Origin: Odiellus spinosus
Lineage: Eukaryota > Arthropoda > Arachnida > Opiliones > Phalangiidae
Direction of reading: 5' to 3'
Assembly (NCBI GenBank): GCA_963920705.1
Contig: OY987227.1
Coordinates: 29,245,935 to 29,309,934 of the forward strand
DNA length: 64,000 nucleotides
This document shows positions 25,625 to 38,290 of the stretch, in pieces. Within the stretch, counting starts at the first letter, position 1, and each line of letters begins with the position of its first letter. Under the pieces are notes generated by a model, which was given only the letters and a program-made list of their open reading frames with translations, did not search any database and was not told the origin of the DNA. The position numbers and the translations under genes are program-made.

Positions 25625-26737
25625 AATGGTCAATCTCGATTTAGATCTAGGAAGTTTAAGAGGATCGATTTGATTATAGTAACAAATATATATGAATTGA
25701 GTTATTAGGAAAGACGAAGGCGCTGAGAGGAATCGAGATCGTACAACTCGGCGCTGGCAAGAGCGCGTCAAACTATATAATAGGAAGAATCTAAGGGCGA
25801 TTCGAGGAACTCGTAAAGGCTCGTAACGCGAGCGGGTTTATCGTAAATCAAGGGGCGGGGGGGGGCGGAGAAAGAAAGCTTCAATATAATCAGCTGGTAC
25901 GTGAAAAGGAGGGACAACCCCCCCCCCCTCTCTACCTCTACCTCTCTCTGTAGTTCTTGAAAAAATCTCCTAAATAATGTAGTCATCACCATGGTAACAG
26001 CCGCGCGCCTCGATCTCGCTCCCAAAAAGCTATCGTAATAATAACCCTATCTATACTATAGGCCGTTACTTATAGACTTTCGCGCGGCCAAAAGATAGCA
26101 ACCGCCCCCGACAAAATTATATAAATTAAGATTAAACAGCCTGAGGAAAAACGAAATTTCGCGCCTTAAAAGTTCATTACTTATTCCGCCAAGCGATCAA
26201 CTTTGGGTTTTACAAATATTTCAAGCTTAAATTTCGAGGGAAACTGTCACGAAAATTTTCGCGAGTTTCAATTGGTAAATACAATATTTGGCCCAACTCA
26301 ACGCGAACCTTTCTAAGTATCTTATTGGCTCTCATCTCGAACTGACGTTGTCGATCGCCTCCCCCTAATACGAGCCGGTTTTGCCTAAGGGAATTTAACG
26401 CCCGTCTCTTCTTTATCAAAGGGGATGATGGGAAAAAAAATTTCTTTAGTTAATTTATTTTCTAAATCGCTGGAGTATCAAATCTCGAAATCGACGAGAT
26501 CCGACGTTTTGAACCCGAAGGTTGCGGGTGGTTATATTTTCGGGCGCGTGAAGGGTTCTTTCCAGTCGGACGTTAGTTTTTACGAGGTTGGCGTATCATT
26601 TTTTGGCCTACAGTCGTAAAAACTAGATGTAATACGCGATAGGAGGGCGGCCAGCTAGAAGGCTAATTTCTGTTTCCTACAATTCGGGCTAAACTATAAG
26701 AAGGGTTGAACTCGGGCTGACTAAATACGGCTAGGAC

Positions 26738-26766
26738 CACGTCGGCCAAAAATAATAGCCGACGTG
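26738..26766. repeat. Hairpin with perfect 9-bp arms
   Basis: CACGTCGGC at 26738-26746 pairs with GCCGACGTG at 26758-26766 across an 11-base AT-rich loop. Confidence 0.6.
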
Positions 26767-26807
26767 ATTAGGGTACGCGCGCCCGCCACGGCTTCCTCGT
26801 TAAGGCT

Positions 26808-26822
26808 CCCCCCCCCCCCCCC
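26808..26822 (+). repeat. Poly-C run, 15 bases
   Basis: Uninterrupted C15, some 40 bases past the hairpin at 26738. Confidence 0.92.
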
Positions 26823-28895
26823 GAAGCTAAAACAACGAGCGCTTCAGCTTCGAATTACAATTATGGCCAAAACACCGACCTATTAAATGGGATTTAACAA
26901 TTTGGCTTCGGGTCAACTCGGTTTCTCGCTGCAAATTGACCAAGAACTGACCGGGAATAATATGCGGGAAGAATTTACGACGTAAAACTTAGATGGAAAG
27001 AGTGCCGGCGGAAATAGCTTTTTATTATTGTTTTATATTATTAAAGGTGGCGTGACCCCCCGTGACCCCTCCTCCCCTTCGCGATATTAAAGATTAGTCG
27101 GGCGGGATCGGTCGTCACGCGCGCGAGCGCCACTCCGAATGAAACTCACTAAAAGGTGTTATTTTTACCGATGTCGATCATATAGGGGTTTTACACGGAG
27201 AAGAGGGGGGGGGGGGCAAGCCCCTTTTCGGTCCCCATTCCTGTCAACGATAATTTAAAGCCCGTTACGTTAAAAGCCTTAACAGTCGTTTTAGACCCCG
27301 TAGCTCGTTTAATAATGACCGCGATGTAAGAGGTCAAATCAAAAGGAAAATATACCTTTCCCCCAATTAACCCGAAAATTGACTTCATTTCATCTTTAAC
27401 TCTTCATTTCATCTACGTTTTTTGGTACGATCTTCAATAAGCTAATTAGATTTCCCCGCAAATTTTAATTAAATAAAGATTTTATTCCATTTCGGTAAGA
27501 TCAGTCGGTTAATTACTTTAAAACGACCCTCCTTCCCTCCCAGGGAGTGTTAACTATTTCGATGGAAACCCTTAATTTTGACCATCATAGTTCTAATATA
27601 ATATTAACCGAATTAAAATGAATAAAAAATCTAGGAAAAGCGCGTCCAAATTCTTAGGAACATTTTCCGTAGGCGCGGCTCTTTATATTCGTATCGAAAA
27701 ATAATTATTTTAAAATACTGAGATTAAAATATGATTTCATTATTCTTAAAGCGAATCCGTCACGTATACGGAAAAATAAATCACCCGAGTTATATTTTAA
27801 AATAACGAAAACAATTTTGCCGCTCTTAAAGAAGTACGCGATTGAAAATTATATAAAAAGAAAGACGTAAGTTACTTAAAAGAAACCCGTCCACTTTAGG
27901 CTACTTTTTTTGGCTTTTCTTAAAGTAAAACTTCGTTAGTTCGAGGCGGAACGTGAAGCCGCTTTTAAGGAGCGAGGAGAAATGAACTTACAAGGCGACG
28001 ATAGTGAGGGGGGGGGGCGGTGTAAAAAACATTTATCATGGAAAATAAAAGCTCATTAGTGGAAATACGATAAATCAAAGAAGAATGAAGGAATGAGGTG
28101 GCAGGGGCTCGTTCCCCCCCCCCCATCCCCTTTATTAGCTAGCCCCCCCTCCACCACCACCACCTTCGAGCGGATTACTAGCTACTTACCCGCCTCAATC
28201 CTCCCCCATCTCGAGAACCCCCCCCCCCCCTTATTTCGGGGGTGAAGGATCGCGCGTTTCTTAAGTATAGGAATTTACCACTATTGAAAAATCTCGGAAA
28301 TGACTTGGGAAGTGGAAAAAAGCGGCCAGCGAATGACAACGAGGCCTTTTACGGAATTTTAGGAAAATTTTGGGGTGAAAACGGAGCATAAATCAACCGC
28401 GCCACGAAAGGAAACGGAGAAATCTCGATAATCGACTCCCTCGCGTTTTAAACTTACGCCAAAACGAACGAATACGACCAAAAGTCTACCGCTTTACGCC
28501 GGAAAAGTAAACAACTCCCGTAAAGCTTAATACTATCGGCGAAGGCACTAGGTAGACTTCATAATGAACGATCGACTAAGCGCCACTCTCGAGGAATTGG
28601 GAATTAAGGAAGACGATACGGGCAAGCGCGGCCCGCCTAAATTCCGCCCCTTTCTCTCTCTCGATCCCGACTCAAAATATCGAGCTGAAGAGTCCAAATC
28701 ACTCGAACCAGAAAGGGTCGGGACTTTTTTGGCTAGTTTTGAGTCTACCTTGGCCCTTCGTTGACAATATTAAGCTACGCGGCGTTGTTTACTTTTATTG
28801 AACAAAGCTATAGACTTTTGATACGACTTGGAACGATTAAGGACGAACAGCTTAAAAGATATAACCCTCGGGCGTTCGTAAGCTGAAAGGGGTTC

Positions 28896-28909
28896 GGGGG
28901 GGGGGGGGG
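28896..28909 (+). repeat. Poly-G run, 14 bases
   Basis: Uninterrupted G14. Confidence 0.9.
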
Positions 28910-29452
28910 TTCGTACGATTGTAAATATATAGAAAGCGAAAAGAGCGTTATAGTGTGTATAGGGTATACTAGGGAGTATTATTATTAGTACAAGTGTGTG
29001 GCGAAAAACGATCCTCGGCTGTACAAAAACATAAAGGGGGTTGGAAAAGCTAACTTCTATTATATCCTCCGTTTCGAGGCGAGTTGTAAGCAATTGTTTT
29101 TTATCTATCAAGGTTAAGTACGGTTTATCAGTCCGCCTAGGCTTTGAGCGTAGGGACGTCTCTTCTCGGCGTCTATCCTCCGGTATTTCGCGCCGCTAAT
29201 GACTTCGTTTCTTTCTAATTTACGCGAACAACTAACGCGTATAGAAAAAGGCTGCCAAACAAAACAAAGAACTATTTTTTTTTCTCTCCTTGTCATTAAC
29301 CGCGACGCCAAGTTTTTGCCTATATTCTAATTTCGCGTCTTCTAAATAACTTTTAAACGCTTTTCTATTTACCTTCTACGATTAATACGTCGGTCACGTG
29401 ACGAGATTTATTCTAAAGCTTATAATTTCCGCTAGAACGGAGCGTTTTTCAT

Positions 29453-31414
29453 TAAGGCCACTTTCCAATCGAGACTTTTCTGGGCTACGAATCTAGCCTT
29501 CGCCTTAAAACAAAGGGGAAGCTGAAAAATCGAGCTTCGAGACTAGTTTTTCCCACGCAGTTTTCGCGCCAAAAAGCGAAAAATGAAGAAAAGCGAAAAG
29601 GTATTAGGCGACTCGTAAGAAGCGTCGATCGACGTCGCTCCTTTAAAGGGAGCCAATGGACTACGAGCCGTAAGTATAGGAGCGTCGTAATTGAAATCCG
29701 TTCAATATTTGTTAATTTATTCGAATCGACGTCAAAGATTATATAAAGCCTCGATAATTATGGAAAACGCGGAACTAGTCGGGCGTTAAGAATTCCGATT
29801 GGTCCTTCGGCGCTTAATTACGTCGACGTCTCGCCCCCGCGCGCGTCCTAACAACCACCCCATTGTTAGAAATATCGTGGGAAAATAAGCGCTTTAATTA
29901 AGCGGGGGGAAAAGGGAGGCAATTAGGATTAAGTCTTCCTCTTAGACGAACCAAAAATGATTCAATTTGACATCGTTTCATCCCGCACCGACACGTTCCC
30001 CATTCTTACAAATTCCAAGGGCGAATAACTAAGATTATTACTATCAGAAATTGCACCAAGAACGCCTCTAGTTCGAACTTATTAAACGATAAACAGAAAT
30101 ACGCTAAAGTTCAAACGAGAAAAGTTAGAGCGAATTGATACGCCTTGTTAAACCTCGTTGAGAAAAAGTAGTCCGCGCAAACGTCTCCTGATTAGGATGT
30201 TGCGCGCGTGGAGGAGGCCTAGCTCACCCTTCCAAATAATCACCCATTTCCGGGAAATCTTACAACTATACTCGCGGGTTTAGTGATGGGAAAAAGGGGG
30301 GGGGGCTAAGGTTTTCGTCCATTATACACAGTTCGACTAAAAGAAGGTGCGTCTAAAGAACAACTACAAAATGATTTCAAATAATTGAAATGATAGAAAA
30401 ATAGAGAGAAAATTGGAAGGTTATTTTGGTTGAATATTTGCGCGCCGCTCTTGATAATGGAAAAGATAGCATTTGGTAATTGGAGATTTAAGGGACAATA
30501 TTCTCTATCCTTTCTATTTCGGCCGATTTTGCCTTTTAAAGTCACGTGGGAAACTTAATAGCGTCATCATTTTCGGCTCGAACCGAGGGATATTCAATAC
30601 GAACAATTTATCGAGAGACTCTTCGCCCGGACCAACAAGACGGTCGCCAAGCCGCTCTAAAGTTTCGCCCCTATTAATACTTCATTGGGAATATCTTCGC
30701 GATGGACATCGCGTCTCGGGACGAGACGTCTACCCAGATTCAATTAACATTGCCAATTAATACGGGAGCATCCATCCCCGTCCTCTAAAACCGCTTTCCC
30801 CGCTGGCACGCGACGTCAGACTTTACTTTTTTCCGTAAGGATAGAATAGAATATAGTCCGAGGTATCGTCAGTCTCGTTATTAAAATATAATATCATTAA
30901 TTAAATAAATTAATTGGCCCGGGAAAATATTCAAAAATGACAATCGTTATTACGGCTCGTATACAGCCTTAAAAAGAATAGTTACTGGTATTTTTGGGGA
31001 AGGAGGCAAAATTGTCCTTCTCGGAGCGCGACGGAGAGATTCGGTTTCCGAGGTAAAATTGTCTTAAGAAAATCTTTTAGCATTTTGTATAAAAATAAAC
31101 TCGAAATCCGAAGAGAAAACTCGATAGCGAAAAGCGAAGACTTAGCCGAAGAAGCCTAGATCTCGATTATATAAGAAGGCGAACTGGTTTATTGAGTTTT
31201 AAAGTAAAACGAAAAGCTTCGCCCGCGCTACAAACTAGGAACGAACTCGTAACCCGAAATCTTCTTCGTAATTAGGTCGGAGTTTCAAATTTCAACGAAG
31301 CCAAAATTTGATCCAAAAGGGAAAATTTGATTTTTAAAAAATTTAAAATAACATCCTTTAGACAAAATAGCTTTTAAGAATGACCTAGCTCATAAATACG
31401 GAGAGAGTCGTTCG
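29453..31414. other. Unannotated DNA with a possible family-I end
   Basis: At 29453-29482 TTAAGGCCACTTTCCAATCG then AGACTTTTCT resembles the left end of family I, but I cannot find a convincing right end. A 7-bp hairpin CGTCTCG/CGAGACG lies at 30712-30728. The ORFs around 30473-30760 show no recognisable domain. No gene supported. Confidence 0.4.
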
Positions 31415-31537
31415 TTAAGCCCCGTTTTCAATCGAGACTTTTGTCGGCCAAAGAAGGATACTCGGGCATTTTTACCCGACAGAAAAAGTTTCCTTAGTTA
31501 TTGTCGACAAAAATCTCGATCGAAAATGGGCTTTTAA
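31415..31537. mobile_element. Foldback MITE, family I (copy 2)
   Basis: The left arm begins TTAAGCCCCGTTTTCAATCG and continues AGACTTTTGTCGG. The right arm is its inverse complement with few mismatches and ends CGAAAATGGGCTTTTAA. Arms are about 35 bases, the centre about 50. TTAA is present at both outer edges, which could be the target-site duplication used by TTAA-specific elements. This is inference, since TTAA is common in this DNA. Non-coding. Confidence 0.8.
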
Positions 31538-31773
31538 ACCCATTGGCCCGCTCTTAAAAATCACGCTATTTTACGAATTTTAACTGGGAAAAAACTTATT
31601 AGACGATAGGGCCGACGTTAACGTTTACGATTACGAATCTTTTCAAACTCGTAGTAGTTCTACATTTCGCAATTATAAGAAACGATTAACGAGCCCCAAA
31701 TCGGAACTTACATCTAACGGCTAACAACGAAGCATTTTTACGGAAGCCCTAAAGGCCCAATCAAACGGTAAAA

Positions 31774-31995
31774 ACAACGTTTACGAACAAATATTAAACT
31801 AGAAATAAATTTAAAACGTGAAAATAGGCTTAGCTGGATTCGTGGACTATAGATCACCTTAATCCCCCGTATAAAGGCCATCAATCAATACCATCGCTCG
31901 CTATATAGAGCTGATCTCCACGAATCCAGCTAGGCCTATACTTTCAGGGGGTAAGTTTTAATTTTATTTCCAGTTTAATATTTGTTTCTCGTTGT
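31774..31995. mobile_element. Long-armed foldback element K
   Basis: The two arms make up most of the element. The left arm, 31774-31845, runs ACAACG..AACAAATATTAAACTAGAAA..TTAGCTGGATTCGTGGA. The right arm, 31917-31995, is its inverse complement with about seven extra bases inside and a few substitutions. The central loop is about 71 bases. The inner 17 bases (TAGCTGGATTCGTGGA core) are perfect. A transcript would form a long hairpin. No other copy was noticed in the window and no target duplication is obvious. Confidence 0.85.
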
Positions 31996-32332
31996 CAGCT
32001 ATTTCATTGTCCCTTTAATAATGGCTTCGAACGTCGCTTTCCGTCCAAATGACGAAAGTTTAAATTAGTTTTTCGCCCGATATCCATTTATAGCGCGGAC
32101 ACGGAGAGAATCCTCTTACTTAAAAGATAACGGAAGTGTTTAGCGTCGAATTCGCGCTCGACCAAATATAGGTAGCGGTAGATTTTAAATAATATTAATC
32201 GCTAATTAAGAAAATAGCCCTCTATTAATATATTGGCCGTAGCGGGATCGACCCTTTAACCTTTTCTACTCGTCGTAAATAATATCGGATGCTACGTTAA
32301 ATAAATAGAGGAAACGTACGATTTAAAATAGA

Positions 32333-32487
32333 GGTTAAGCCGCGTTTCCAAAGGAGCGGGATAGCGGGCAAAAATACCGCTAAGCGAAAGACCATTTGCG
32401 TTAAAGAGGCTAAAAAAAAATCGCTACCGATCAGATATTCTCGCTTCCCTTTATTTTTGCCCGCTCCTTCGAAAACGCGGCTTTATT
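32333..32487. mobile_element. Foldback MITE G
   Basis: The left arm reads AAGCCGCGTTT then CCAAAGGAGCGGG..CAAAAATA. The right arm is the inverse complement, TATTTTTGCCCGCTCC then TTCGAAAACGCGGCTT. Arms are about 38 bases with a six-base insertion on the left. The outer 12-15 bases (AAGCCGCGTTTTC) match the ends of family I, but the inner arms differ, so this is a distinct family with a shared terminus. Confidence 0.8.
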
Positions 32488-33315
32488 CGTAGCGCGAACG
32501 TGTTTGGTTTTCCGATCGCTCGTTACTTCGTCGTTCAACGTAAGAATGACGGACCTCTTCTATACTCGAAAACACGTCTTTCAAAAGTTGCTCCGATATC
32601 TAATACTCTATAATAAACGGTCATATACTACGAACCAAATTCGAAACGAAGGATAATACTCTCGAGCCGGAATAAATACGTAGGTGTAGCTCGAATGAAA
32701 TGCATTTTGGGAAATATAACTATAATTCCTAGCGGTTTTTCCTGATCTTAGGCCCGAAATCTCCCGATTTGATTTTCCAAGTATCAGATCTTTCGACCCA
32801 ATTTTCCAAATCAATTATTTTTCCCTAATCTTCCTGACAAAATATAATTCGCAAATTACCCGAAATTTGCCGGTTTTCGCTGCCACCCGTCTTTCAAATA
32901 TCAAGCTGGCGGCGCCTATTACTCCTCCTCGTACAAATATTAAATATTATTCTCCCTGCAATTCTCCGAAGAAACATCCGAGAAAGCCAAATTACTTTAA
33001 AAAAAAAGGGGGAGAGAGAGGAAGGGGGAGGCGCGTAGATTTGAAAAAAAGGGAAAAACGCGATTGGTTAAACTAGAGCCAAGAACGAGAAGAAGAATAG
33101 AAACTTTTTTCATTAAAATTATACCGAAATTGCGAGCGAGCGAGGAAGGAGAATAAGCCGGGGAGAATTTCTCGGCGCTTTCTTAGAAAGGTCTAGAAGA
33201 ACACTTAGGCGTATATATGAGAAAAAGAAAAAGTTAATTTAGCGGGCGGAGAAGGCGAGAGCGAGATCTTATTTTAGGCGTTAACAACTCGGCGATATCA
33301 AAAGTATATATCGCG

Positions 33316-33335
33316 TATCGTACGTAAGTACGATA
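33316..33335. repeat. Hairpin with perfect 8-bp arms
   Basis: TATCGTAC and GTACGATA flank the four-base loop GTAA. Confidence 0.55.
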
Positions 33336-34518
33336 AAACGAGAGACTCTTCAACAACTCTTCGCTTTCCGAGGCGAGCTGCCGAAAATTAAAAGCCCGGC
33401 TTAAGTTTTACGAGTTCTAATATAAGGATGGACGAAAAGTAGCGAAGTAGGGACGGATACGCGAAAGCCAAAGAGTTCGCGAGCTCCTTTTTACTCGATA
33501 GACGACTTATCCCCTAAAAGAGTTCGCGAAAGCGTACCCCTTTGACAGCCGAGGACGATAGAATTATCGCTATACCGACGAAAAACAAGTTTTCACGCCA
33601 CTAAAAGCCTCGTATACGCCGCCTCTTTCTAGAACCGTACGCGACACACCCATCCCCCTCGCGTCTATTAGCCCGAGCGCCCAAATAAAAATCGCCAAAT
33701 AATAAAAGTCCGAGGAACAATATGGGTCTACAGAGCTCCCAGACATTTAAAAAAAGAAAATATGGCGATATAAACCTATTATTATATTCAGATAAACCGA
33801 GAGAGTCCTCGAAAAGGCTTATTTAAAAATAATCCAGCCTAAGACGGGACCTAGCGTTACAATATATTCATTTTGGTTTAGCTCAGAAACAACAATAATA
33901 AAAATAATACCAACAATTAAAAAAATACATCGCGGAAATATAATAAGGAGAACTCACCGAATTGACGCGTAACTTAAGTATTCCATCACATTTTGCACTT
34001 CGCGATACCGCCGCCACAATCCACCCAGATAGCCAGGCAATCGTTAAATAGTTATATAGGGGTAGGCCGAGGGTTAGAGCGATTAACCACGATACAGAAA
34101 TACACTTTCACTATTCGCGAATAAACTTCGCGATAACCGCGGTGATTTTTGGTCAAATTGGATAATATACAAACTAAATTAACTATTACCGACAAATTTG
34201 GACGATTAACTCGGAATATTTCGACACATTCGATGGAAATTAGCTCCTCGATGACGATCCGGGCAACTCGACTACTCTCGTTCAAAACGGTTGAATCTGA
34301 GGGACTTTTAACGCTGGGCCTACGACGCGTGATAAAGTATGGACTTCTCGGAGATCCATTGAAAATAAGGAATACATGGAGTACAATGTAGCTTGATATA
34401 AATAGAGTACGTATAATAGATTGGAGTAGAAACTTTAAATTGAACTATATCACGACACTTAAATTATTTGGCTAAAAGTTCGTAGAGGGAGGGGGCCAGG
34501 GGGTTAAGGGCGTACAGA

Positions 34519-34966
34519 GTGGCGAAGAACGAACATTTTAAACGACGCTACGCGGAGCTCTTCGAGGTTAACTGGGATAGAATAGAGAGAGGGGGGTTTA
34601 ACCTTTGGGCAGTTTTTGGAATTAGGTCTAAAGCGGCGTTCATTTGGTGGCGCGCTTTCTTCCCTAAGGAAATCAAGCTGGCGGCCCGTTTCGGGTCATT
34701 CCAGTCGCTCGAATAGCGTAATAAAAGGGAGGGAGGCGAGCTGGTCACGGCGCGCCGGGGACTCGTCTTATACTTTACTCATTACGGACAATCTCTTAAC
34801 CGAAGATACCAAGGAGGAGGGTTGGAGGTTGGCCTTTAATAATAGAATGGGCCGTAAAAACGCCGCGCTAAAACGAAATGGCGAGGGACCGCGCGGCTCC
34901 GAACCAAAAATAATTCGATTCCAATTTAAAAGGCCATATTTAATAACCGATATCGAAGATGGCTAA
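34519..34966 (+). CDS. Pair of overlapping open frames, coding doubtful
   Basis: Two forward frames are open here: 34519-34716 (65 codons, with peptide pieces such as FKRRYAELFEVNWDRIERGG) and 34616-34966 (116 codons, with LLTEDTKEEGWRLAFNNRMG near its centre). A 66-codon minus frame, 34548-34748, is open over the same bases. Neither forward frame starts with ATG (the first starts with GTG), so if either is coding it is part of an exon rather than a whole gene. Amino-acid use is balanced, without the poly-Phe/Ser runs that mark low-complexity shadows elsewhere. I recognise no domain. Three overlapping open frames more likely reflect a local lack of stop triplets. Confidence 0.12.
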
Positions 34967-35081
34967 TAATTTTCAATTAATTAAAAAATGAATCGGGACC
35001 TCCGAAGGTCCTGGCGCCTATTCGCGAGTCAAAACTACGGTGACGCCGCCCTATCGATCTTCTTCCAATGACCGGAAATAC

Positions 35082-35095
35082 GGGGGGGGGGGGGG
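35082..35095 (+). repeat. Poly-G run, 14 bases
   Basis: Uninterrupted G14. Confidence 0.9.
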
Positions 35096-35656
35096 AAGGG
35101 GTTTAGATGATCCTCGCTCCGACATCGAATCTTTAAATTAAAATGAAACGTTCCCTCTTACTACGGAGCTAAAATTGAATTTGGAAATTTAAAACTTGGA
35201 TCGGTTTAAGAGAGAATAACAAAAATATAAAAATTGATTGAAAAATGTTTTCGACTAAATATTTGGATAGCAATTTAATTCCCTTCGAGATTCTATAGCG
35301 TGGAGCGTTAACTCGTTTTCTATCGTCGAACTTAAGGGAAAAATTCAGAGCCTGCGGGTTTCCCAATACGAGACATTATATACAAAACGAATTCGAGTCG
35401 GGCTAAACTAATACTGAATGTTAAAGCTTCACTTGGCAAAAAGTAGTTTCGTCATTAAGTTTTTTTTAGGGGAATGAGCCCGAGTGTTCCCCCAATGAAA
35501 GAGGGGAAGGAGAGGGGGGCACCAACTCGTAAAAATAGAAGAATCGTCCAATAAAGCTCTTAATTAAGAGTACGGTCGCGCGAACGATAAAAATAAAAAA
35601 GGAAAAAAAAGACCTTCGCTATAGATACTTTTAAGATTCTACGTAACTATACTTTT

Positions 35657-35762
35657 CTTAAGGCGCGTTTTCAATCGAGATTTTTATCGAACAAGAATCG
35701 AATTTTCGCGCCAAATTCGAGTCGAAGATTAAATTAATAATCTTCAAAATGGGAGCTTCTCT
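35657..35762. mobile_element. Decayed family-I MITE (copy 3)
   Basis: The left end, CTTAAGGCGCGTTTTCAATC then GAGATTTTTATCG, is a clear family-I terminus preceded by a TTAA-containing string. A possible right end, CTTCAAAATGGGAGCTTCTC, lies about 75 bases downstream but matches poorly. The left end is confident; the right boundary is not. Confidence 0.5.
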
Positions 35763-36076
35763 CGCGAAATGAAAGCTGGCCCTCGAAAAAAGTGGTATTA
35801 TAATTGGATAGAAAATAAAATGGGAACTTGACGCGACAAAGAGGGATAATACTCGGGGATCTTCGTATACAACGCGGAATCCGTTAATTAATTATTTAAA
35901 GCGCCGCCGCGATTCTGTCGCCGGAACATTTTCCGCCTTAATTTCGCGGTTTCGAAACGGTCGTTAAAAACTATTTAAAATCTAATTACGAGCGGCTATT
36001 ACTCAACGACAATGTCAAAAATGACGGGCTTTAATATTGAATATATAGCCGCGCGTTCGTAAAATAGCCAGCTTGG

Positions 36077-36295
36077 AATCGATTTAAACCGTTTCAAAAC
36101 GATTCCCGGGAGTCGTTGGAAACAGTACGTTCTCGAATCGATTTGATTCTTAAAACTGCTTCGGGAACCACTTTCATACCGATAGTCTATAGATGAAACT
36201 ACGATAAATCGATTTATAAAGCGAACTCTTAAATCGATTCCTGGCGATTCGAATTGATCGGTTTGATTTTACGCTTTCAAATCGATTAAGAAACG
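36077..36295 (+). repeat. Dispersed repeat M, copy 1
   Basis: Shares long ordered blocks with 39116-39353 in the same orientation: ATTTAAACCGTTTC near the start, GATAAATCGATTTAT in the middle, and GATTCGAATTGATCGG(G)TTT then AAATCG..ATTAAGAAACG at the end. Both edges carry AATCGATTT-type strings in opposite orientation, suggesting short terminal inverted repeats. No ORF. Likely a MITE family. Confidence 0.7.
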
Positions 36296-37935
36296 CTAGT
36301 ATGACAACGACCGTTTTTTTCTCAACCCGCGGCTCGATTAAGCCTCGAAATTTTATAATATTATCCTAGACGTTAATCGGGGCGCCGGCTAATTAATACG
36401 CGGTTAATCAATTTTTCGTAAAATAGTTAGTGTAATAGTTTTCTCGGAATATATATTTAAATTATTCCTCTTACGCTTTCGCTTCTTTACTATACAAATA
36501 GAATATTATTTTTTTAAGGAATTGCCGGCGTTAAATATTTAAAACGATCAAGGTTATAGTTTCGAACGAGAGATCAGTCGGAATCTTTCGAGAATTAACG
36601 AGCAATCGCGGACGTATATTTAAAAGGGCTTCGAGTTAAACGAGCGGAATGTCGACAAATACAACCGAATAACGACTCCAATTAACGTAAATAAAGGCGG
36701 GGCTAACTGCACTCCTTAAAAATATAATTAAAATGAATTAATATTATATATGATGGAGAAAGCGTCCTTCGTGTCATCCATCCCCTTCCCTTATTCCTTA
36801 CGTTTCGTCGAAACTCCCAAAACATAAATTGTTCCCCGCAAAAATAGGGAAAAACATTCCACGCGATTATAGATAATGAAATTAAAACGCAATTCCTTAA
36901 TTAATCGGGAAAAGTTAAAACTTTGTTAAACATTTCCCGTAATTAATTTAAAATGACTTTTACTTTTTTAATCATAGTATATTTTTCCTTAATTAAGATG
37001 ATTTGGAACTCGGTAAGAAAACTTTCCTTAATAAACAAATGGGGATATTTTCAAGAAACATTTACGGAAATAATCTAAGGTAATTTCGAACGCGATTTCA
37101 GATGGATTGCTTTTAATTAATCGGGATAATTTCGCTTATTGATCAGAAGATTTTTCAAATTTTCAACAAACATTTCCGTTAGAAATTTTGCGCATTTCAA
37201 TTTGAAAACGCGACCTTTCTTTAAAATTAATAAAAAAAAAAATTATCAAATTTGAAAAAATACCAAATTTGGGAAGGTTTTCCCTTAAAACGAATTAAGA
37301 TATTTACAAAATTTCAAAAACTCTTCCTCGATCAATCAAATTTCAACAGAGAGAAAATAATTATTTAATCGGATATATATTTTTTTTTCAAAAATTGCCC
37401 GCTCCCGAAATTATTTTCCTTTTAACAGAAACGCGCTCGTTGGAGCTTCGAAAAGCTTATTCCAACTAAAAGGTTTGAATTTAAAATTCGATCAAGACTT
37501 TCTCGACTAAATTGGCAAAATTTAAAACTAGGAAATCTCATTTCCCTCGGAGTCAAATAAGAAAAGATTTCAAATTAATGGGGGAAAAAAAACCTTCCCG
37601 GACTTCTAAATTAGAAATATAATAAAAAGGCCATTCCCGACAAAATCTGGAAATTTTCCAATTTAAAAGTTCGCCCACGCAAATTGACAAAATTCAAATT
37701 TTCAAGAAAAAGGGATTTTTTTTTTTCCCCCCATAAATGAGAAAACGTAATATTTCTTAAATTGGGTTTCTTCTTACCTCGAAAGTCGAGATTCCTCACC
37801 GAAATTAACAACCTTCCAAAAATATCGATTCGATTAAGTTTTATCGCGATATCGAAACTTTGTTCGGGTTAAAGTTCGACTCCGAATTAATATTCATCGC
37901 GAAATCACTTTAATACGCCAATTTAAAAGGTAAAA
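36296..37935. other. AT-rich low-complexity block
   Basis: Strongly AT-rich sequence with many short AAATTT, TTAATTAA and CAAATTT strings and few CpG compared with the rest of the window. No gene or repeat boundary recognised. It ends abruptly at about 37936. The minus frame 37611-37811 is an AT-rich Asn/Leu/Phe shadow. Confidence 0.5.
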
Positions 37936-38290
37936 ATGGCTAGAGTGGGCTCGACTGCCCACCTAGGAAGACGCGCCTTCTCTTTTCGAGCGAGCCGAAG
38001 GGTGGGCCAATGCCCCGGTTCCGCTAAGATATTCCCTGGTACGAACGAACGGAGAGAAAGAGAAGAGAAAGGTTTGTTTGCCGGATCGGAGAAGCGCGGG
38101 AAAGAGGATTTTGGCGGGAAAGATATTGGCGGCGCGACTGGCGCGAACTGCCTTTTCCGGAACCCCGCTTCCGAATGAAGAAAAACCCCGCGAGGTTCGC
38201 TTTTCCGCCGTCAGAGCGATCCGACCTCGAGCTCCGCGGGGCTGACCCTTCCGCGCCGGCGCGACACCCAAAACCTACCTACTCTTTCGT
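37936..38290. other. GC-rich segment with a sharp left border
   Basis: Base composition changes within a few bases from AT-rich to GC-rich. Both strands are open for 80-102 codons (37936-38178 plus, 37963-38271 minus), and the plus frame begins with ATG (MARVGSTAHLGRR). No domain is recognised. It could be an inserted sequence, a CpG-dense promoter or an exon; the mutual antisense openness favours GC-driven chance. Confidence 0.35.

Larger units (their letters stand above)
25625..29452. other. Unannotated DNA
   Basis: No gene supported. Contains several poly-C/G tracts (about 25918, 26808, 27206, 28010, 28114, 28220, 28896). 28564-28764 is a 66-codon ATG frame (MNDRLSATLEELGIKEDD) with no recognisable domain or splice sites; I judge it probably chance. 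The 17-base string AAAGCTATAGACTTTTG at about 28804 recurs at about 58066. Confidence 0.45.
32488..35656. other. Unannotated DNA
   Basis: No gene firmly supported. 32720-32890 has scattered CCTGA/CCCGA and CTGCCACCC strings that may be a badly decayed CCCTGAC element. A perfect hairpin TATCGTAC/GTACGATA lies at 33316-33335. The doubtful ORF pair is at 34519-34966, and a G14 run at 35082-35095. Confidence 0.4.

Noticed and set aside
32720-32890. Possible decayed CCCTGAC element
   Set aside because: Only scattered short motifs match and order could not be aligned with the better copies.
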